A stretch of 33,298 nt of DNA from Myxococcota bacterium (GCA_030066475.1 JASJBO010000041.1:1-33298), one strand, 5' to 3'; numbered from the stretch's first letter, positions 7,061 to 21,220 are shown. Translations and numbers: made by a program. Notes: generated by a model from the sequence alone, not told the origin.

Positions 7061-7681
7061 CTACTCGTTGCCCTCCTCGCTCTCGCCACTACCCACTTCG
7101 TCGTTGCTCCCCTGAGCTTCGCGCAAGTCGTGATATCGGCGGCCCCAGTACTCACCGAGAGGCTTTAGCCTGACGTACTGTGCCAGGTCGAACTTCTTGC
7201 CGTCTTCCATGTCAGCGATCTGCGCTCCGGGCAGCCGTTCGATGAGGCGATTGTTCGCCAGGCGTCGCAGTTGAGAACGTAGAGCGTGGTTCCCGGTGTA
7301 GGCCGTCTTTCCACGCAGGAGATTTCTCAGGTGCTTGAACTCGGCCTCGGGAAGGAGGAGCGGCAGCACCATATCAAGCCCGTCGATTCTCTGCGCCTGA
7401 GCCTCTTGCGTTTCCTTTACTCGCGCCAACTCGAGCTCGAAGCCACTGAGCTTCAGCTTTCGGAGACTATCGAGCAGGCGTGGGTTGCCTGCGACCGCAG
7501 CTGCAATGAGAAGAAGTGACAAGAAAGCGAGTTCGCTGGCTTGGAGTCGGTTTTGCTGCTGCACGACGCCCGTGACAACAAGGACCGAATATGAGATGCC
7601 GCCGAGGATGAAGACGACGGCTAGCGCAGTCCGCCAGCCGGCAGACGATGTCGGCCTGGCGTCGGCCAAGTTTTCGACCAT
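7061..7681 (-). CDS. Unknown membrane protein with coiled coil and winged-helix-like C-terminus
   Basis: This protein of 206 residues is not recognised. Two membrane helices lie at about residues 17-37 (ALAVVFILGGISYSVLVV) and 48-63 (AFLSLLLIAAAVAG). A charged, coiled-coil-like segment follows (LKLSGFELELARVKETQEAQ). The last 100 residues resemble a winged helix-turn-helix (EFKHLRNLL, HALRSQLRRLANNRLIERL, then a YVRLKPLGEYWGRRY strand-helix) and an acidic tail (GSGESEEGNE). The ATG at 7681 is chosen for its GGAGGG six bases upstream; the frame extends further but with poor composition. GC content is visibly lower than in neighbours, and codons include many ending in A/T. With the transposon relic beside it, this suggests horizontal acquisition. 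Membrane-tethered sensing or nucleic-acid binding is possible but unproven. Confidence 0.65.
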   Translation of the reverse strand: MVENLADARPTSSAGWRTALAVVFILGGISYSVLVVTGVVQQQNRLQASELAFLSLLLIAAAVAGNPRLLDSLRKLKLSGFELELARVKETQEAQAQRIDGLDMVLPLLLPEAEFKHLRNLLRGKTAYTGNHALRSQLRRLANNRLIERLPGAQIADMEDGKKFDLAQYVRLKPLGEYWGRRYHDLREAQGSNDEVGSGESEEGNE

Positions 7682-8150
7682 GGGAAACCCTCCAAACGCT
7701 TCTATCCGGGGATCATCCTCGATGCGGGATGACTTGCACCAGCCGTCATCGGCGACTCGCCAAGTCCTCCAGAGTCGACTTCGCAGCATACCCCGACCTG
7801 GAGCGACCAGTTCGTCGGGTGGGAGTTTCAGCCACTGAGAATCGGCGCCTTTGCACGGCGCACTTTCGGACGTGCCGGAAACGCAGCTTCTCTCTCTATG
7901 CCCTCCCTAGCCAGAGATCGGTTTCCTCCCGTTGCACTGCGGTTCTCTGCGAGCCCACGATGCGTTCGATCTCGATCACTCCATGCCGCGGCGCGAGCAG
8001 GCCGGTGGAAGACACAGCAGCGCACCCGCAAAGAGGCCGGGAAGCGCGCGTGGATCGCCTGCGTCAACGTAACACGGACGGTCGCTTCTCCGGCTTCGCC
8101 ACGCGGTCCGCGCCGTGCTTTCGGGCGCGGGGCCTTCTGCCGCGCAGCTC
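7682..8150. other. Gene-free stretch of about 470 bp
   Basis: No convincing gene was found on either strand. GC content stays lower than the window average until about 8040, like the gene before it. The open frames crossing the region have no recognisable domain or ribosome site. No tRNA-like fold or intact repeat was seen. It is probably the upstream and junction DNA of the acquired patch. Confidence 0.5.
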
Positions 8151-8960
8151 CTAGCTCTCGACGTCGAGCTCCTCCACCACCTCCCGCACGAACTCCCCGT
8201 CGCGCACCACGCGCGGGAGGATCGTCGGGATCGTGGCGGGGTCGAGCGCCGCCTTGTCGGCCAGCAGCGCGTCGGCGTCGGCGTAGCCGCACAGCGCCTG
8301 GAGGTTGTGGACGGTGGGCGAGATCATCGTGAGCGCGCCGGCGGCGCTGCGGTCGAGGGCCTCCTCGGGGCGCAGCCACTGGCTGTGGACCGCCTCGTAG
8401 CCGTCGTGGATCGCCTCCTGGTGCTCGGGCGCGCGCGCCACGAAGAAGCGCGTGTCGAAGCGGCGCGGCTGGTCGACGGGCGTGATCCAGTGCGCGACGT
8501 AGGCCAGGTGGTCGGTGGCGAGGCGGACGCCCTCGTCGGCGCACAGGCGGTCGAGCGCGCCGGTCTCGCCGGCGTTGAGGCGGGCGCGCGCGGCGGCGAA
8601 GCGCGCGCGGCGCGCGGGGTCGCGCAGCTCGATCAGCTCGCCCGTGTCGGTGTAGGCCAGCAGCAGGCCCGCCTCCTCGAAGCACTCGCGGATGCAGGCG
8701 ACCCAGTAGGCCAGGCCGCCGTGCGGCAGCCGCAGCACGCGGCTCGCCTCGGCGTCGCTCGGACCCACGCAGTGCGCCTCGAGCTCGGCGGTGCGGTCGA
8801 CCCCGTCGACCTTGCCGCCCGGGAACACGGTGAGGCCGCCGAACACCGCGCTCTGGTGGCGCTCCATCAGGAACACCTCGACCCCGTGGTCGGCGTCGCG
8901 CACCAGCATGACGGTGGCGGCCGGACGCGGACGGACGGGGGGCGGGGTCTCGGAGCTCAC
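8151..8960 (-). CDS. NUDIX hydrolase (NUDT7/NUDT19-like)
   Basis: This NUDIX-fold hydrolase of 269 residues should cleave a nucleoside diphosphate linked to another moiety; relatives of this long type act on CoA derivatives. The fold starts with PRPAATVMLVRD, then FLMERH and the glycine-rich FPGGKVD. A long insert precedes the NUDIX helix AYWVACIRECFEEAGLLL, where RECFEEAG matches the REUxEExG core although the first Glu of the box is not obvious. The C-terminal ADADALLADK-to-DVES tail is duplicated in the fragment at 64-243. The GTG at 8960 is the only start upstream of the first strand. It has no Shine-Dalgarno sequence but has TATCCT nine bases upstream, suggesting leaderless translation. 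It diverges from the VWA gene. Confidence 0.8.
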   Translation of the reverse strand: MSSETPPPVRPRPAATVMLVRDADHGVEVFLMERHQSAVFGGLTVFPGGKVDGVDRTAELEAHCVGPSDAEASRVLRLPHGGLAYWVACIRECFEEAGLLLAYTDTGELIELRDPARRARFAAARARLNAGETGALDRLCADEGVRLATDHLAYVAHWITPVDQPRRFDTRFFVARAPEHQEAIHDGYEAVHSQWLRPEEALDRSAAGALTMISPTVHNLQALCGYADADALLADKAALDPATIPTILPRVVRDGEFVREVVEELDVES

Positions 8961-8969
8961 GGTGCGGGC

Positions 8970-8975
8970 AGGATA
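8970..8975 (-). promoter_or_regulatory. Putative -10 box (TATCCT) for the NUDIX gene
   Basis: On the minus strand TATCCT ends nine bases before the GTG start, so transcription would begin at or very near the start codon. No ribosome-binding sequence fits in that space. No good -35 hexamer is visible. It shares the GTTATC context with the box before the carboxylesterase gene. Confidence 0.35.
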
Positions 8976-9062
8976 ACGGGCCGCGCACGCACATGGCCTC
9001 GCCGCCGCCACGTTTCGGCCACATGACGGCGGCAGGCTGCGGGAGCATCCCGGAGGATCCGC

Positions 9063-10199
9063 ATGAGCCGTCGCGCCCGCGCCCGCTTCGTCCCGCTGCT
9101 GCTTGCCGCCTCGCTGCCGCTCTGCGTGCCGCTCTGCGCCGCGCGGCCCGCGTCCGCCGACGGGCCCGCCGTCGAGGCGGTGTTCGTGCTCGACACCACG
9201 GGCTCGATGTCGGCGCTGCTCGACGGCGCGGTGCAGCGCGTCTGGGCGATCGCCAACCAGCTCGCGGCGGGCCGGCCGGCGCCGCGGCTGCGGCTGGGGC
9301 TGGTGGCGTTCCGCGACCGCGGCGACCAGTACGTGACGCGCGTGTTCGAGCCGACCCCCGACGTGGCGGAGCTGGAGGGCTGGCTGCGCGGCCTGAAGGC
9401 CGACGGCGGCGGCGACGGGCCCGAGTCGGTGCGCCGCGCGCTCCACGACGCGCTCTCGCGGGTCCCGTGGAGCGCGGGCGACGGGGTCTACCGCACGGTG
9501 TTCCTGGTCGGCGACGCGCCGCCCCACGACTACCCGGACGAGCCCACCACCAGTGAGATCCTCGCGCTGGCGCGCCAGCGCGGCGTGGTGCTGAACGCGA
9601 TCCAGTGCGGCGGCATGCCGGAGACGAGGCGGGCCTGGACCGCGCTCGCGAGCGGCGGCGGCGGGGCCTATCTGGCGCTGGCGCCCGGCGAGTCGCAGCT
9701 CGCGCTCGAGACGCCCTTCGACCGCGTCTTCGCCGCCCTGCACGCCCAGCTCGCGGAGACGGTGGTGCCCTTCGGCCCCGAGGCGACGCGCAGCGCCGCC
9801 CGGGACGCGCTGGCGCGAGAGCTGTCCCGCGACGGCTCGGCGCGCGCCGCCCGCCTGTCGTTCCTCGAGAAGGGCCGGGAGGGCCTGGTGGCGGACGAGG
9901 CCGACCTGGTGAGCGCCGTGCGCGACGGCCGGGTCCGGCTGGAGGAGCTGGCCGAGTCGGCCCTCCCCGACTGGATGCGCGCCCTCCCGCTCGAAGCGCG
10001 CCGCGCCTGGGTGGCGGAGCAGATCGACCGCCGCGAGGGGCTCCGCAGCGAGATCGCCTACCTGGCGCGCAAGCGCGAGGCCCACCTGCGGGCGGAGGCG
10101 CAGCGGCGCCGCGAGGCGGGCGAGCCGGTGGGCTTCGAGCACCAGCTGCTCGCCCTGGTCCGCGAGCAGGCCGCAGCGCGCGGGATCCGATACGAGTAG
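9063..10199 (+). CDS. Exported von Willebrand factor A domain protein
   Basis: This protein of 378 residues has a signal peptide (positive MSRRARARF, hydrophobic LLLAASLPLCVPLC, cleavage near PASADG), so it is secreted or periplasmic. A VWA domain occupies about residues 35-220. The metal-ion adhesion site begins VFVLDTTGSMSALLDG (DxTxS form), followed by LGLVAFRDRGDQY, a GGGDGPESV loop and TVFLVGDAPPHDY. The C-terminal 150 residues are helical and charged (LARKREAHLRAEAQRRREAG) without a recognised domain. GGAGG lies six bases upstream of the ATG. VWA proteins mediate protein-protein contacts via a divalent cation; the partner is unknown. It stands alone, divergent from the NUDIX gene and followed by a hairpin. 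Confidence 0.85.
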   Translation: MSRRARARFVPLLLAASLPLCVPLCAARPASADGPAVEAVFVLDTTGSMSALLDGAVQRVWAIANQLAAGRPAPRLRLGLVAFRDRGDQYVTRVFEPTPDVAELEGWLRGLKADGGGDGPESVRRALHDALSRVPWSAGDGVYRTVFLVGDAPPHDYPDEPTTSEILALARQRGVVLNAIQCGGMPETRRAWTALASGGGGAYLALAPGESQLALETPFDRVFAALHAQLAETVVPFGPEATRSAARDALARELSRDGSARAARLSFLEKGREGLVADEADLVSAVRDGRVRLEELAESALPDWMRALPLEARRAWVAEQIDRREGLRSEIAYLARKREAHLRAEAQRRREAGEPVGFEHQLLALVREQAAARGIRYE

Positions 10200-10260
10200 G
10201 CCGCTACGCCGGCAGCACTTCGTTGACAACGGCCCGGGGCCGCTGCCCGACGCATGCGAA

Positions 10261-10290
10261 GCGGGCTCCGACCCGCCTCTCTGTTCGTTT
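10261..10290 (+). terminator. Candidate terminator of the VWA gene
   Basis: GCGGG (10261-10265), a six-base loop and CCCGC (10272-10276) are followed by a pyrimidine-rich, T-containing tail (CTCTCTGTTCGTTT). The stem is short, so this is a moderate call. Confidence 0.4.
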
Positions 10291-10430
10291 CATAAACGTC
10301 TGAAATCATTCCACTAGTTCTCTCTCGCCCGAGTCCCTCGAGAGCGGCACGGGCGTTGCTACGGGAGTCGGGTGACGCGCTCACCAACTCGGGCTCCGTA
10401 CCCCACCCCCGGACCCCGGCGCGGCGAGCG

Positions 10431-10459
10431 GCGGGCCCGGGCAGATCGCCCGGGCCCGC
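10431..10459. repeat. Perfect 12-bp hairpin in the leader of the activator operon
   Basis: GCGGGCCCGGGC (10431-10442) and GCCCGGGCCCGC (10448-10459) are exact inverted copies with the five-base loop AGATC. It is the most stable simple hairpin noticed in the window and lies about 130 bases before the first activator start. It may be a second terminator for upstream transcription or a structure in the operon leader. Confidence 0.6.
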
Positions 10460-10591
10460 TCATGCATTGCTGAGTGGCCCCCAAGGGGGCGGAGGCAACT
10501 CCAGGTTGCAGACCCAACGCCTGAGCCTTTTCGTCGTCCGGCTCCGCAACCTCTCATTGCATTGCCCGAGCCATGGGTCTAGAAGGGACTC

Positions 10592-16068
<5,477 letters not shown>

Positions 16069-16141
16069 TCAGGCGATCACCGTCCGGCCGCTCTCCGTGC
16101 GAACAGCGCCTCGTGCGGCGCGCTGCGTTCGAAGGACTCGA

Positions 16142-18052
16142 TCACGGCGATCCTCCCGCGGCTTCGAGGTGCTGCAGCAGGATCCGGCGCACCTCCTGGA
16201 TCGTGCGCGGATCGGACTGCGTGGAGTGGCCGCTGCGGAACACCACGAGCTCGCTCTCCACCCCGTCCACGCGCGCGGCCTCGAACTCGACCACGCCGTC
16301 GTGCTGGCCCTCGGGCGGCGGGTCGCCGCGCACCGGGATGATCGAGTGGGCCGTGACGTGCGGGGCGAAGCGGAGGTCGGCCAGCGCCGCCAGGAACGCG
16401 CTGTCGGGGTCCATGTGGTCGATGCTGCTCGGCACGCGACGCAGGCGGCGCCGCACCTGCGCGTCCTCGTCGCCCTGCAGGGCGTCCATCCCGGCCAGCG
16501 CCGCGTCGACGCCCGAGCCGGGCAGCGCGATGCCCCTGCGCGCCAGGTCGAGGCTCACGCCCACGAGGTTCTGCGGCGCGGTGAAGAGCGCCGAGCCCAC
16601 TCGGCCCAGGATGTTGCCCGCCAGGAAGCTGCCGCGGTGCGGCGTCGAGATGAAGACCACCCGCTCGACGAACGGCAGCGGCTCGAAGAACACCAGGCTC
16701 CCGAGCAGCTCGCGGGTCTCCGGCTCGAGCTTCACCTCGTCGAAGGGACGGTCGCTCAGGTTCTGCCAGAGCCGGTCGCCGCTCGCGACCGCCTGGAGCT
16801 TGGTGAGCAGCCCGCCCTGGCTGTGCCCGATCACCACCATGCGGCGCAGCGCCGGGTCGCGCCCGTCGGGGTCGAGCTCCTGCACCACGCCGCGCAGCGT
16901 CTCGCGCAGTCGTCTGGCCGAGTAGGGAATCGGGTTGCCGGTCGCGTACAGGAACAGCCAGAACTCGTAGCGCTCGCCGATGCGCGGATCGCTGGCGAGC
17001 TCGTTCAGCATCTCGGCCCAGCGCGCCGGGTTCGACGCCGTGCCGTGCACCAGCACCACCGGGATCCGACCCGGGCGGTGCGGGCGGACCATCAGCAGGC
17101 CCTCGTCGCTCGACACCAGGTCGCCGCTCCGGAAGCCGGCGATCGAGAAGCTCCACAGCCGCGAGCCCTCGAGCGTGTAGGCGAGCGCGGAGCTGGTCTC
17201 GAACTCGAGCGGCACGCGGCGGCCCGCCACCTCGACGTGCGTGGCCGCCTCCTCGACGAAGGTCTCGAGCGTGCCCTCCCAGCGGCCGGCCCGGAGCGCC
17301 TCGCGCGGCCGCTGCAGCCGCAGGAAGAACGTGACCGGCACGGCCACGTCGTCCGCGAGGCGCGCGTTCTCGTTCTGGACGGTGAGGCCCTCGACGGGCT
17401 CGAGGCGGGCGACGAAGGGCGCGCCGATGCCGGTGCGGCGATAGCGGTTGCGCAGGCCGCGCACGTCGAGCTCGGCGGCCGACACGAAGCCGGTCAGTCG
17501 GTGGTCGGCCCAGTACAGGGACTCCTCGTCGATGCGCAGCTCGATCGTCCCGAGGTGGAAGGGGTAGCTGCCGCCCTCCAGCGCCACCTCGCCGTCGTCC
17601 TCCACGAGCGCCGCCGCCAGCGCGCGGTTGTAGAGGTCGACGGCCGTACGCAGGCGGGGGTCGAACGCGTCCGGCCAGGGGCTGCCGTCCTCGGGGAACA
17701 GGAAGGCGTAGGAGTACAGGAAGGCCGCCACGAAGTACCGCTGGATCCCGGTGCGCTCGGCGTGCAGGAACGAGTACTCGGCAAGCGCGAACAGACGGCT
17801 CGGCTCCATGTCCTCGAGCGTCACCGCGTGGAGCGCGGCCAGGGTCGCGACCGGGAACTCCTCGAACGAGCCGAACAGGCCGAGCCGCATCAGCACCTGT
17901 CGCGAGGCGTCGCTGGGCCGGCTGCGCGAGAGCACGTTGGTCGTGAGGGTGTGCTGAACGGTCTGCTCGTCGACCTGGCGAACGCCGACGGGCGTGGCGC
18001 AGCCGAGAGCGAGTCCGAGGCCGAGCAGCAGCAGCGAGATCCGCCGGGGCAT
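16142..18052 (-). CDS. Large alpha/beta hydrolase lipoprotein
   Basis: This exported serine hydrolase has 636 residues. A lipoprotein signal peptide ends in LALGCATP, so it is probably anchored to a membrane outside the cytoplasm. The N-terminal 300 residues are a family-specific helical and beta region. The hydrolase core then starts with PVVLVHGTASNPARWAEML, has the nucleophile elbow VIGHSQGG (Ser411), and VVFISTPHRGSFLAG. A conserved HDGVVEFEAA and the late SGHSTQS supply acid and His candidates. The core looks lipase- or esterase-like (PGAP1/DUF676 style). The ATG at 18052 has no ribosome site but has TAGGCT eight bases upstream, suggesting a leaderless message. It is divergent from another alpha/beta hydrolase with only 60 bases between starts. 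Substrate unknown. Confidence 0.8.
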   Translation of the reverse strand: MPRRISLLLLGLGLALGCATPVGVRQVDEQTVQHTLTTNVLSRSRPSDASRQVLMRLGLFGSFEEFPVATLAALHAVTLEDMEPSRLFALAEYSFLHAERTGIQRYFVAAFLYSYAFLFPEDGSPWPDAFDPRLRTAVDLYNRALAAALVEDDGEVALEGGSYPFHLGTIELRIDEESLYWADHRLTGFVSAAELDVRGLRNRYRRTGIGAPFVARLEPVEGLTVQNENARLADDVAVPVTFFLRLQRPREALRAGRWEGTLETFVEEAATHVEVAGRRVPLEFETSSALAYTLEGSRLWSFSIAGFRSGDLVSSDEGLLMVRPHRPGRIPVVLVHGTASNPARWAEMLNELASDPRIGERYEFWLFLYATGNPIPYSARRLRETLRGVVQELDPDGRDPALRRMVVIGHSQGGLLTKLQAVASGDRLWQNLSDRPFDEVKLEPETRELLGSLVFFEPLPFVERVVFISTPHRGSFLAGNILGRVGSALFTAPQNLVGVSLDLARRGIALPGSGVDAALAGMDALQGDEDAQVRRRLRRVPSSIDHMDPDSAFLAALADLRFAPHVTAHSIIPVRGDPPPEGQHDGVVEFEAARVDGVESELVVFRSGHSTQSDPRTIQEVRRILLQHLEAAGGSP

Positions 18053-18060
18053 GGCGCGCA

Positions 18061-18066
18061 AGCCTA
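18061..18066 (-). promoter_or_regulatory. Putative -10 box (TAGGCT) for the lipoprotein hydrolase
   Basis: On the minus strand TAGGCT ends eight bases before the ATG at 18052. The short distance and lack of Shine-Dalgarno sequence imply transcription starting at the start codon. No -35 match is evident. Confidence 0.3.
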
Positions 18067-18098
18067 CCGCCTGGCCTCGCCCGGCGCGCGAGCTGTGT

Positions 18099-18104
18099 CA
18101 TCCT
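18099..18104 (+). promoter_or_regulatory. Putative -10 box (CATCCT) for the 18113 hydrolase
   Basis: CATCCT ends eight bases before the ATG, the same spacing as the box of the divergent gene. It deviates at the first base from TANNNT. The CGCGCCCC between box and ATG contains no ribosome site. Confidence 0.25.
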
Positions 18105-18112
18105 CGCGCCCC

Positions 18113-19606
18113 ATGCCGCCCGCCGACGCGCCGCGCCGACCCGTCCGCACCGTCGCCCGCCTGCTGGGTCGGATCGCCCGTACCCTGCTGGCGGGCGCGA
18201 TCGGGGCCCTGCTGGTGCTGCTGGTGATCGGCGTGGTCCATCTGGAGCGGCGGCCGGAGCTCGCGGTCTGGCACACGGCGGAGCTGGACGAGGAGTTCGA
18301 GGCCGAGCACGAGCCCGAGGGCTTCGCCGGCTACCTGGCGCGCGAGCGCCGCCTGTTCGCGCAGCTCGCCGAGCGCGTCGATCCCGGCCCGGTCGAGGGC
18401 AAGCGCGGCCTGCTGAACCGCTACCGGCGCGGCAGCCTGGCCGACCCGGCGCGCTGGCCGACCGACTGGAACCGGACCGTCGAGCTGGCGCGCCCCGCGC
18501 CGCGCGCGGGCGTGCTGATGCTGCACGGCATGTCCGACTCGCCCTATTCGATGCACACGCTGGCCGGCGTGCTCCACGCGCGCGGCGCCCACGTCGTCGC
18601 CCTGCGCCTGCCGGGCCACGGCACGGCGCCGGTAGGACTCGTGGAGGTGACCTGGGAGGACATGGCGGCCGCCGTGCGCGCGGCCATGCGCCACCTGCAG
18701 GCGACCCTCGGCGACGTCCCGCTCTTCGTGGTGGGCTACTCCAACGGGGGCTCCCTCGCGGTCCGCTACGCGCTCGACGCGCTCGAAGACCCGGAGCTCC
18801 CCTCGCCCGCCGGCCTCGTCCTGATCTCGCCGTCGATCCGGGTGACCCCGGCCGCGGCGCTCGCGGTCTGGCAGGCGCGGCTCGGCTGGCTGCTGGGGCT
18901 GCCGCGACTCGCCTGGGCCTCGATCGGGCCCGAGTTCGACCCGTTCAAGTACGTCTCGTTCGCGGTCAACGCGGGCGACCAGGTGCACCGCATCACCACC
19001 GGCATCCGCCGCGACCTCGACCGCCTGGGTGGCGCAGGCCGGCTCGGCGAGCTGCCCCCGGTGCTCGCGTTCCAGTCCATCGTCGACGCCACGGTCTCCA
19101 CCCGCGCCGTGATCGACGGGCTGTTCCAGCTGCTGCCCGCCGGCGGCCACCGCCTGGTGCTCTTCGACCTGAACCGGCATGCGGCGACCGAGGAGCTGTT
19201 CGCGCAGGACCCGCGCGCGTCGATCCGGGCCGAGCTGGGCGAGGCGCCGCTCTCGTTCACGGTGGAGTTCGTCACGAACACCGACAAGCACCGCCTCGAG
19301 GTCGAGCTGCGCCGCAAGCGCGCCGGCACCAGCGAGATCGAGGTCGAGCCGCTGCCACTCGCCTGGCCCCAGGGCGTCTACTCGCTCTCGCACGTGGCCC
19401 TGCCCTTCCCGCCCACCGACCCGCTGAACGGCGGCCCGGAGGCGCCGCCGAGCCCGGGCGTCGAGATCGGCCGCGCCGAGCTGCGCGGCGAGCGCGGCGT
19501 CCTGCTGGTGACGCCCACGGAGCTGATGCGGCTGCGCTGGAACCCCTTCTACGCGCTGATCGAAGAGCGGACGCTGGCCGCGATGTCGCTCTCGGACGCG
19601 CGGTAG
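18113..19606 (+). CDS. Membrane-anchored alpha/beta hydrolase
   Basis: This serine hydrolase of 497 residues has one N-terminal membrane helix (LLAGAIGALLVLLVIGVVHL, about 24-45) and no cleavage site. It is probably tethered to the inner membrane with the catalytic part outside. The alpha/beta core begins GVLMLHGMSDSPYSMHTLAG. It continues VVALRLPGHGTAP and carries the nucleophile in VVGYSNGGSLAVRYAL (Ser210, with Asn in the GxSxG position), then LVLISPSIRVT. FQSIVDATVST fits the acid residue region and a late YSLSHVALPFPPTD the catalytic His. It resembles monoacylglycerol-lipase-like carboxylesterases extended at both ends. It shares a 60-base divergent promoter region with the lipoprotein hydrolase, so the two may be co-regulated. 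Confidence 0.8.
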   Translation: MPPADAPRRPVRTVARLLGRIARTLLAGAIGALLVLLVIGVVHLERRPELAVWHTAELDEEFEAEHEPEGFAGYLARERRLFAQLAERVDPGPVEGKRGLLNRYRRGSLADPARWPTDWNRTVELARPAPRAGVLMLHGMSDSPYSMHTLAGVLHARGAHVVALRLPGHGTAPVGLVEVTWEDMAAAVRAAMRHLQATLGDVPLFVVGYSNGGSLAVRYALDALEDPELPSPAGLVLISPSIRVTPAAALAVWQARLGWLLGLPRLAWASIGPEFDPFKYVSFAVNAGDQVHRITTGIRRDLDRLGGAGRLGELPPVLAFQSIVDATVSTRAVIDGLFQLLPAGGHRLVLFDLNRHAATEELFAQDPRASIRAELGEAPLSFTVEFVTNTDKHRLEVELRRKRAGTSEIEVEPLPLAWPQGVYSLSHVALPFPPTDPLNGGPEAPPSPGVEIGRAELRGERGVLLVTPTELMRLRWNPFYALIEERTLAAMSLSDAR

Positions 19607-19639
19607 CGATCGCACGGCTCGCGCCGGGGGCCCAACGCC

Positions 19640-19656
19640 GCGGGGCGCGGCCCCGC
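19640..19656. terminator. Bidirectional hairpin between convergent genes
   Basis: GCGGGGC (19640-19646), loop GCG and GCCCCGC (19650-19656) fill most of the gap between the stop codons of the two convergent genes (19606 and 19657). The 7-bp all-GC stem lacks a T-run. The position suits a shared terminator. Confidence 0.5.
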
Positions 19657-21159
19657 TCAATCCGAGGCCGCCAGCTCCTCGCGCACCCGGCGCCGCAGCA
19701 GCTTGCCGGTCTCGTTGTAGGGCAGCTCGTCGACGAACGCGACGTGCTGCGGCACCCGCGAGGAGCGCAGCCGGGCGCGGACCCAGTCGCGCAGCTCGTC
19801 GGGGTCGGCGCCCCGCGACGGATGCAGCACGATCGCGGCGGCCACCGCCTCGCCCCACTGCGTGTCGGGCACGCCCACCACGGCCACGTCCGCGACGGCG
19901 TCGTGATCGAGCAGCGCGTCCTCGATCTCGCCGGGCGACAGGTTCTCGCCACCGCGCACGATCACGTCGTCGATGCGCCCCTCGAGGAACAGGTAGCCGG
20001 CCTCGTCGAGGAAGCCGGCGTCGCGCGTGGCGAGGAACCCGTCGGCGCCCACGTTCGAGCCGACGCCCAGGTACTCGCCCGAGACCTGCTCGCCCCGCAC
20101 GCAGATCTCGCCGCGCGCGCCGGGCCCGAGCGCCTGGCCCGCCTCGTCGCGGATCTCGATCTCGACCTGCGGCAGCGGCCGACCCACCGACGCGAGGCGC
20201 CGGCGCGCTCCGGGATCGGCGCTCGACGCCGCCTCGCGATGCTCGGCCGGGCCGAGCAGGGTGAGGGTGCTGCTGGTCTCGGTGAGTCCGTAGGCGTTGG
20301 TGAACTCGGTCGACGGGAACTGCTCGAGCGCGCGCCCGATCACGGAGAGCGGCATCTTCCCACCGCCGTAGGCCAGCGCGCGGAGCGCCGGTGCCTCCCC
20401 GGAGGCGTCGCCCAGCGCGTCGACGATCCGCGCCAGCATGGTCGGCACCACGAACGCGTGGGTCACCGCCTCGGCGCGGGCCAGCGCGAGCCACGCCTCC
20501 GCCTCGAAGGCGGGCAGCTGCACGACGCGGCGGCCGCCGTACACCGAGCTCAGGATCGCGGCGATGCCGGCCACGTGATACGGGGGCACGCTCACCAGCG
20601 TGGTCTCGTCGGGGCCGGCGCCGGCGAACTCCACGGCACCCAGGATGTACGAGACCAGGTGGCGCTGGCGCAGCACGGCCGCCTTCGGCGGCCCCGTCGT
20701 GCCGCTCGTGAAGAGCAGCACGGCGATGCGGTCGGGGTCCATGTCCCAGCTCGGCGCGGCGGTGTCGGCGCGAGCGAGGGCCGCCTCGAGGAAGGCGCTG
20801 CGCGAGAGCACCTCGACGCCGTCGCGACCCTCCAGCTCCGCCCGCCGCTCGTCGCCCGTGATCAGCACGACCGGCGCGAGCCGCTCGAGCAGCGCGTCGA
20901 GCTCGGCGCCGGTGAGTCGGTAGTTGAGCGGGGCGAACGGCAGCCCCGCGCTCGAGCTGCCGAACAGCGCCACCGGCAGGGCGAGACTGCTCTCGTCGAG
21001 CAGGGCCACGTGGGTCGCGCCGTGCGCGCCGAGCACGCTGGCCGCGCCCCCGGCCGCCGCAAACAGGCGCGCGTAGCTGACGCTCTCGGCGCCGCTGCGC
21101 ACCGCCTCGCGCTCCCCAGCCGCCGAGGCGGCCATCTCGAGCAACATCATCAGGTTCAT
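19657..21159 (-). CDS. Acyl-CoA synthetase / AMP-dependent ligase
   Basis: This adenylate-forming enzyme of 500 residues activates a carboxylic acid to its acyl-AMP and then to its CoA thioester. The family signatures are complete: the phosphate-binding LLFTSGTTGPPKAAVL, TNAYGLTETSSTLTL, the hinge region GYLFLEGRIDDVIVRGGENL with PGEIEDAL, and the C-terminal catalytic Lys in LPYNETGKLLRRR. It is cytoplasmic and of normal length, slightly short at the N-terminus (MNLMMLLEMAASAAGERE). Its ATG is preceded only by a weak GGCGGA. It is the last gene of a minus-strand run after an acyl-CoA-dehydrogenase-like flavoprotein, an LLM oxidoreductase and a lipoprotein. This suggests breakdown of a fatty, steroid-like or aromatic acid. 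The acid cannot be named from sequence. Confidence 0.88.
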   Translation of the reverse strand: MNLMMLLEMAASAAGEREAVRSGAESVSYARLFAAAGGAASVLGAHGATHVALLDESSLALPVALFGSSSAGLPFAPLNYRLTGAELDALLERLAPVVLITGDERRAELEGRDGVEVLSRSAFLEAALARADTAAPSWDMDPDRIAVLLFTSGTTGPPKAAVLRQRHLVSYILGAVEFAGAGPDETTLVSVPPYHVAGIAAILSSVYGGRRVVQLPAFEAEAWLALARAEAVTHAFVVPTMLARIVDALGDASGEAPALRALAYGGGKMPLSVIGRALEQFPSTEFTNAYGLTETSSTLTLLGPAEHREAASSADPGARRRLASVGRPLPQVEIEIRDEAGQALGPGARGEICVRGEQVSGEYLGVGSNVGADGFLATRDAGFLDEAGYLFLEGRIDDVIVRGGENLSPGEIEDALLDHDAVADVAVVGVPDTQWGEAVAAAIVLHPSRGADPDELRDWVRARLRSSRVPQHVAFVDELPYNETGKLLRRRVREELAASD

Positions 21160-21220
21160 CGGTCTCGGTCCGCCGTCGAGGGGTGGGCTTCGCAGCCAGT
21201 GTACGGGCTCGGGCGGCCGC

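Larger units (their letters stand above)
10200..10591. other. Intergenic region of about 390 bp with several hairpins
   Basis: This region separates the VWA gene from the membrane activator operon. It has no credible gene. It includes an AT-richer patch (10276-10320, with TTTCATAAACGTCTGAAATC), two listed hairpins, and CCGGCCC-type palindromes. The AT-richer patch and the long leader make it the likely promoter and control region of the activator operon, but no clear sigma70 or sigma54 promoter could be assigned. Confidence 0.5.

Noticed and set aside
7682..8150. Possible integrase or small gene in the low-GC gap
   Set aside because: The open frames lack ribosome sites and any recognisable motif; the charged stretch near 8010-8070 is not enough.
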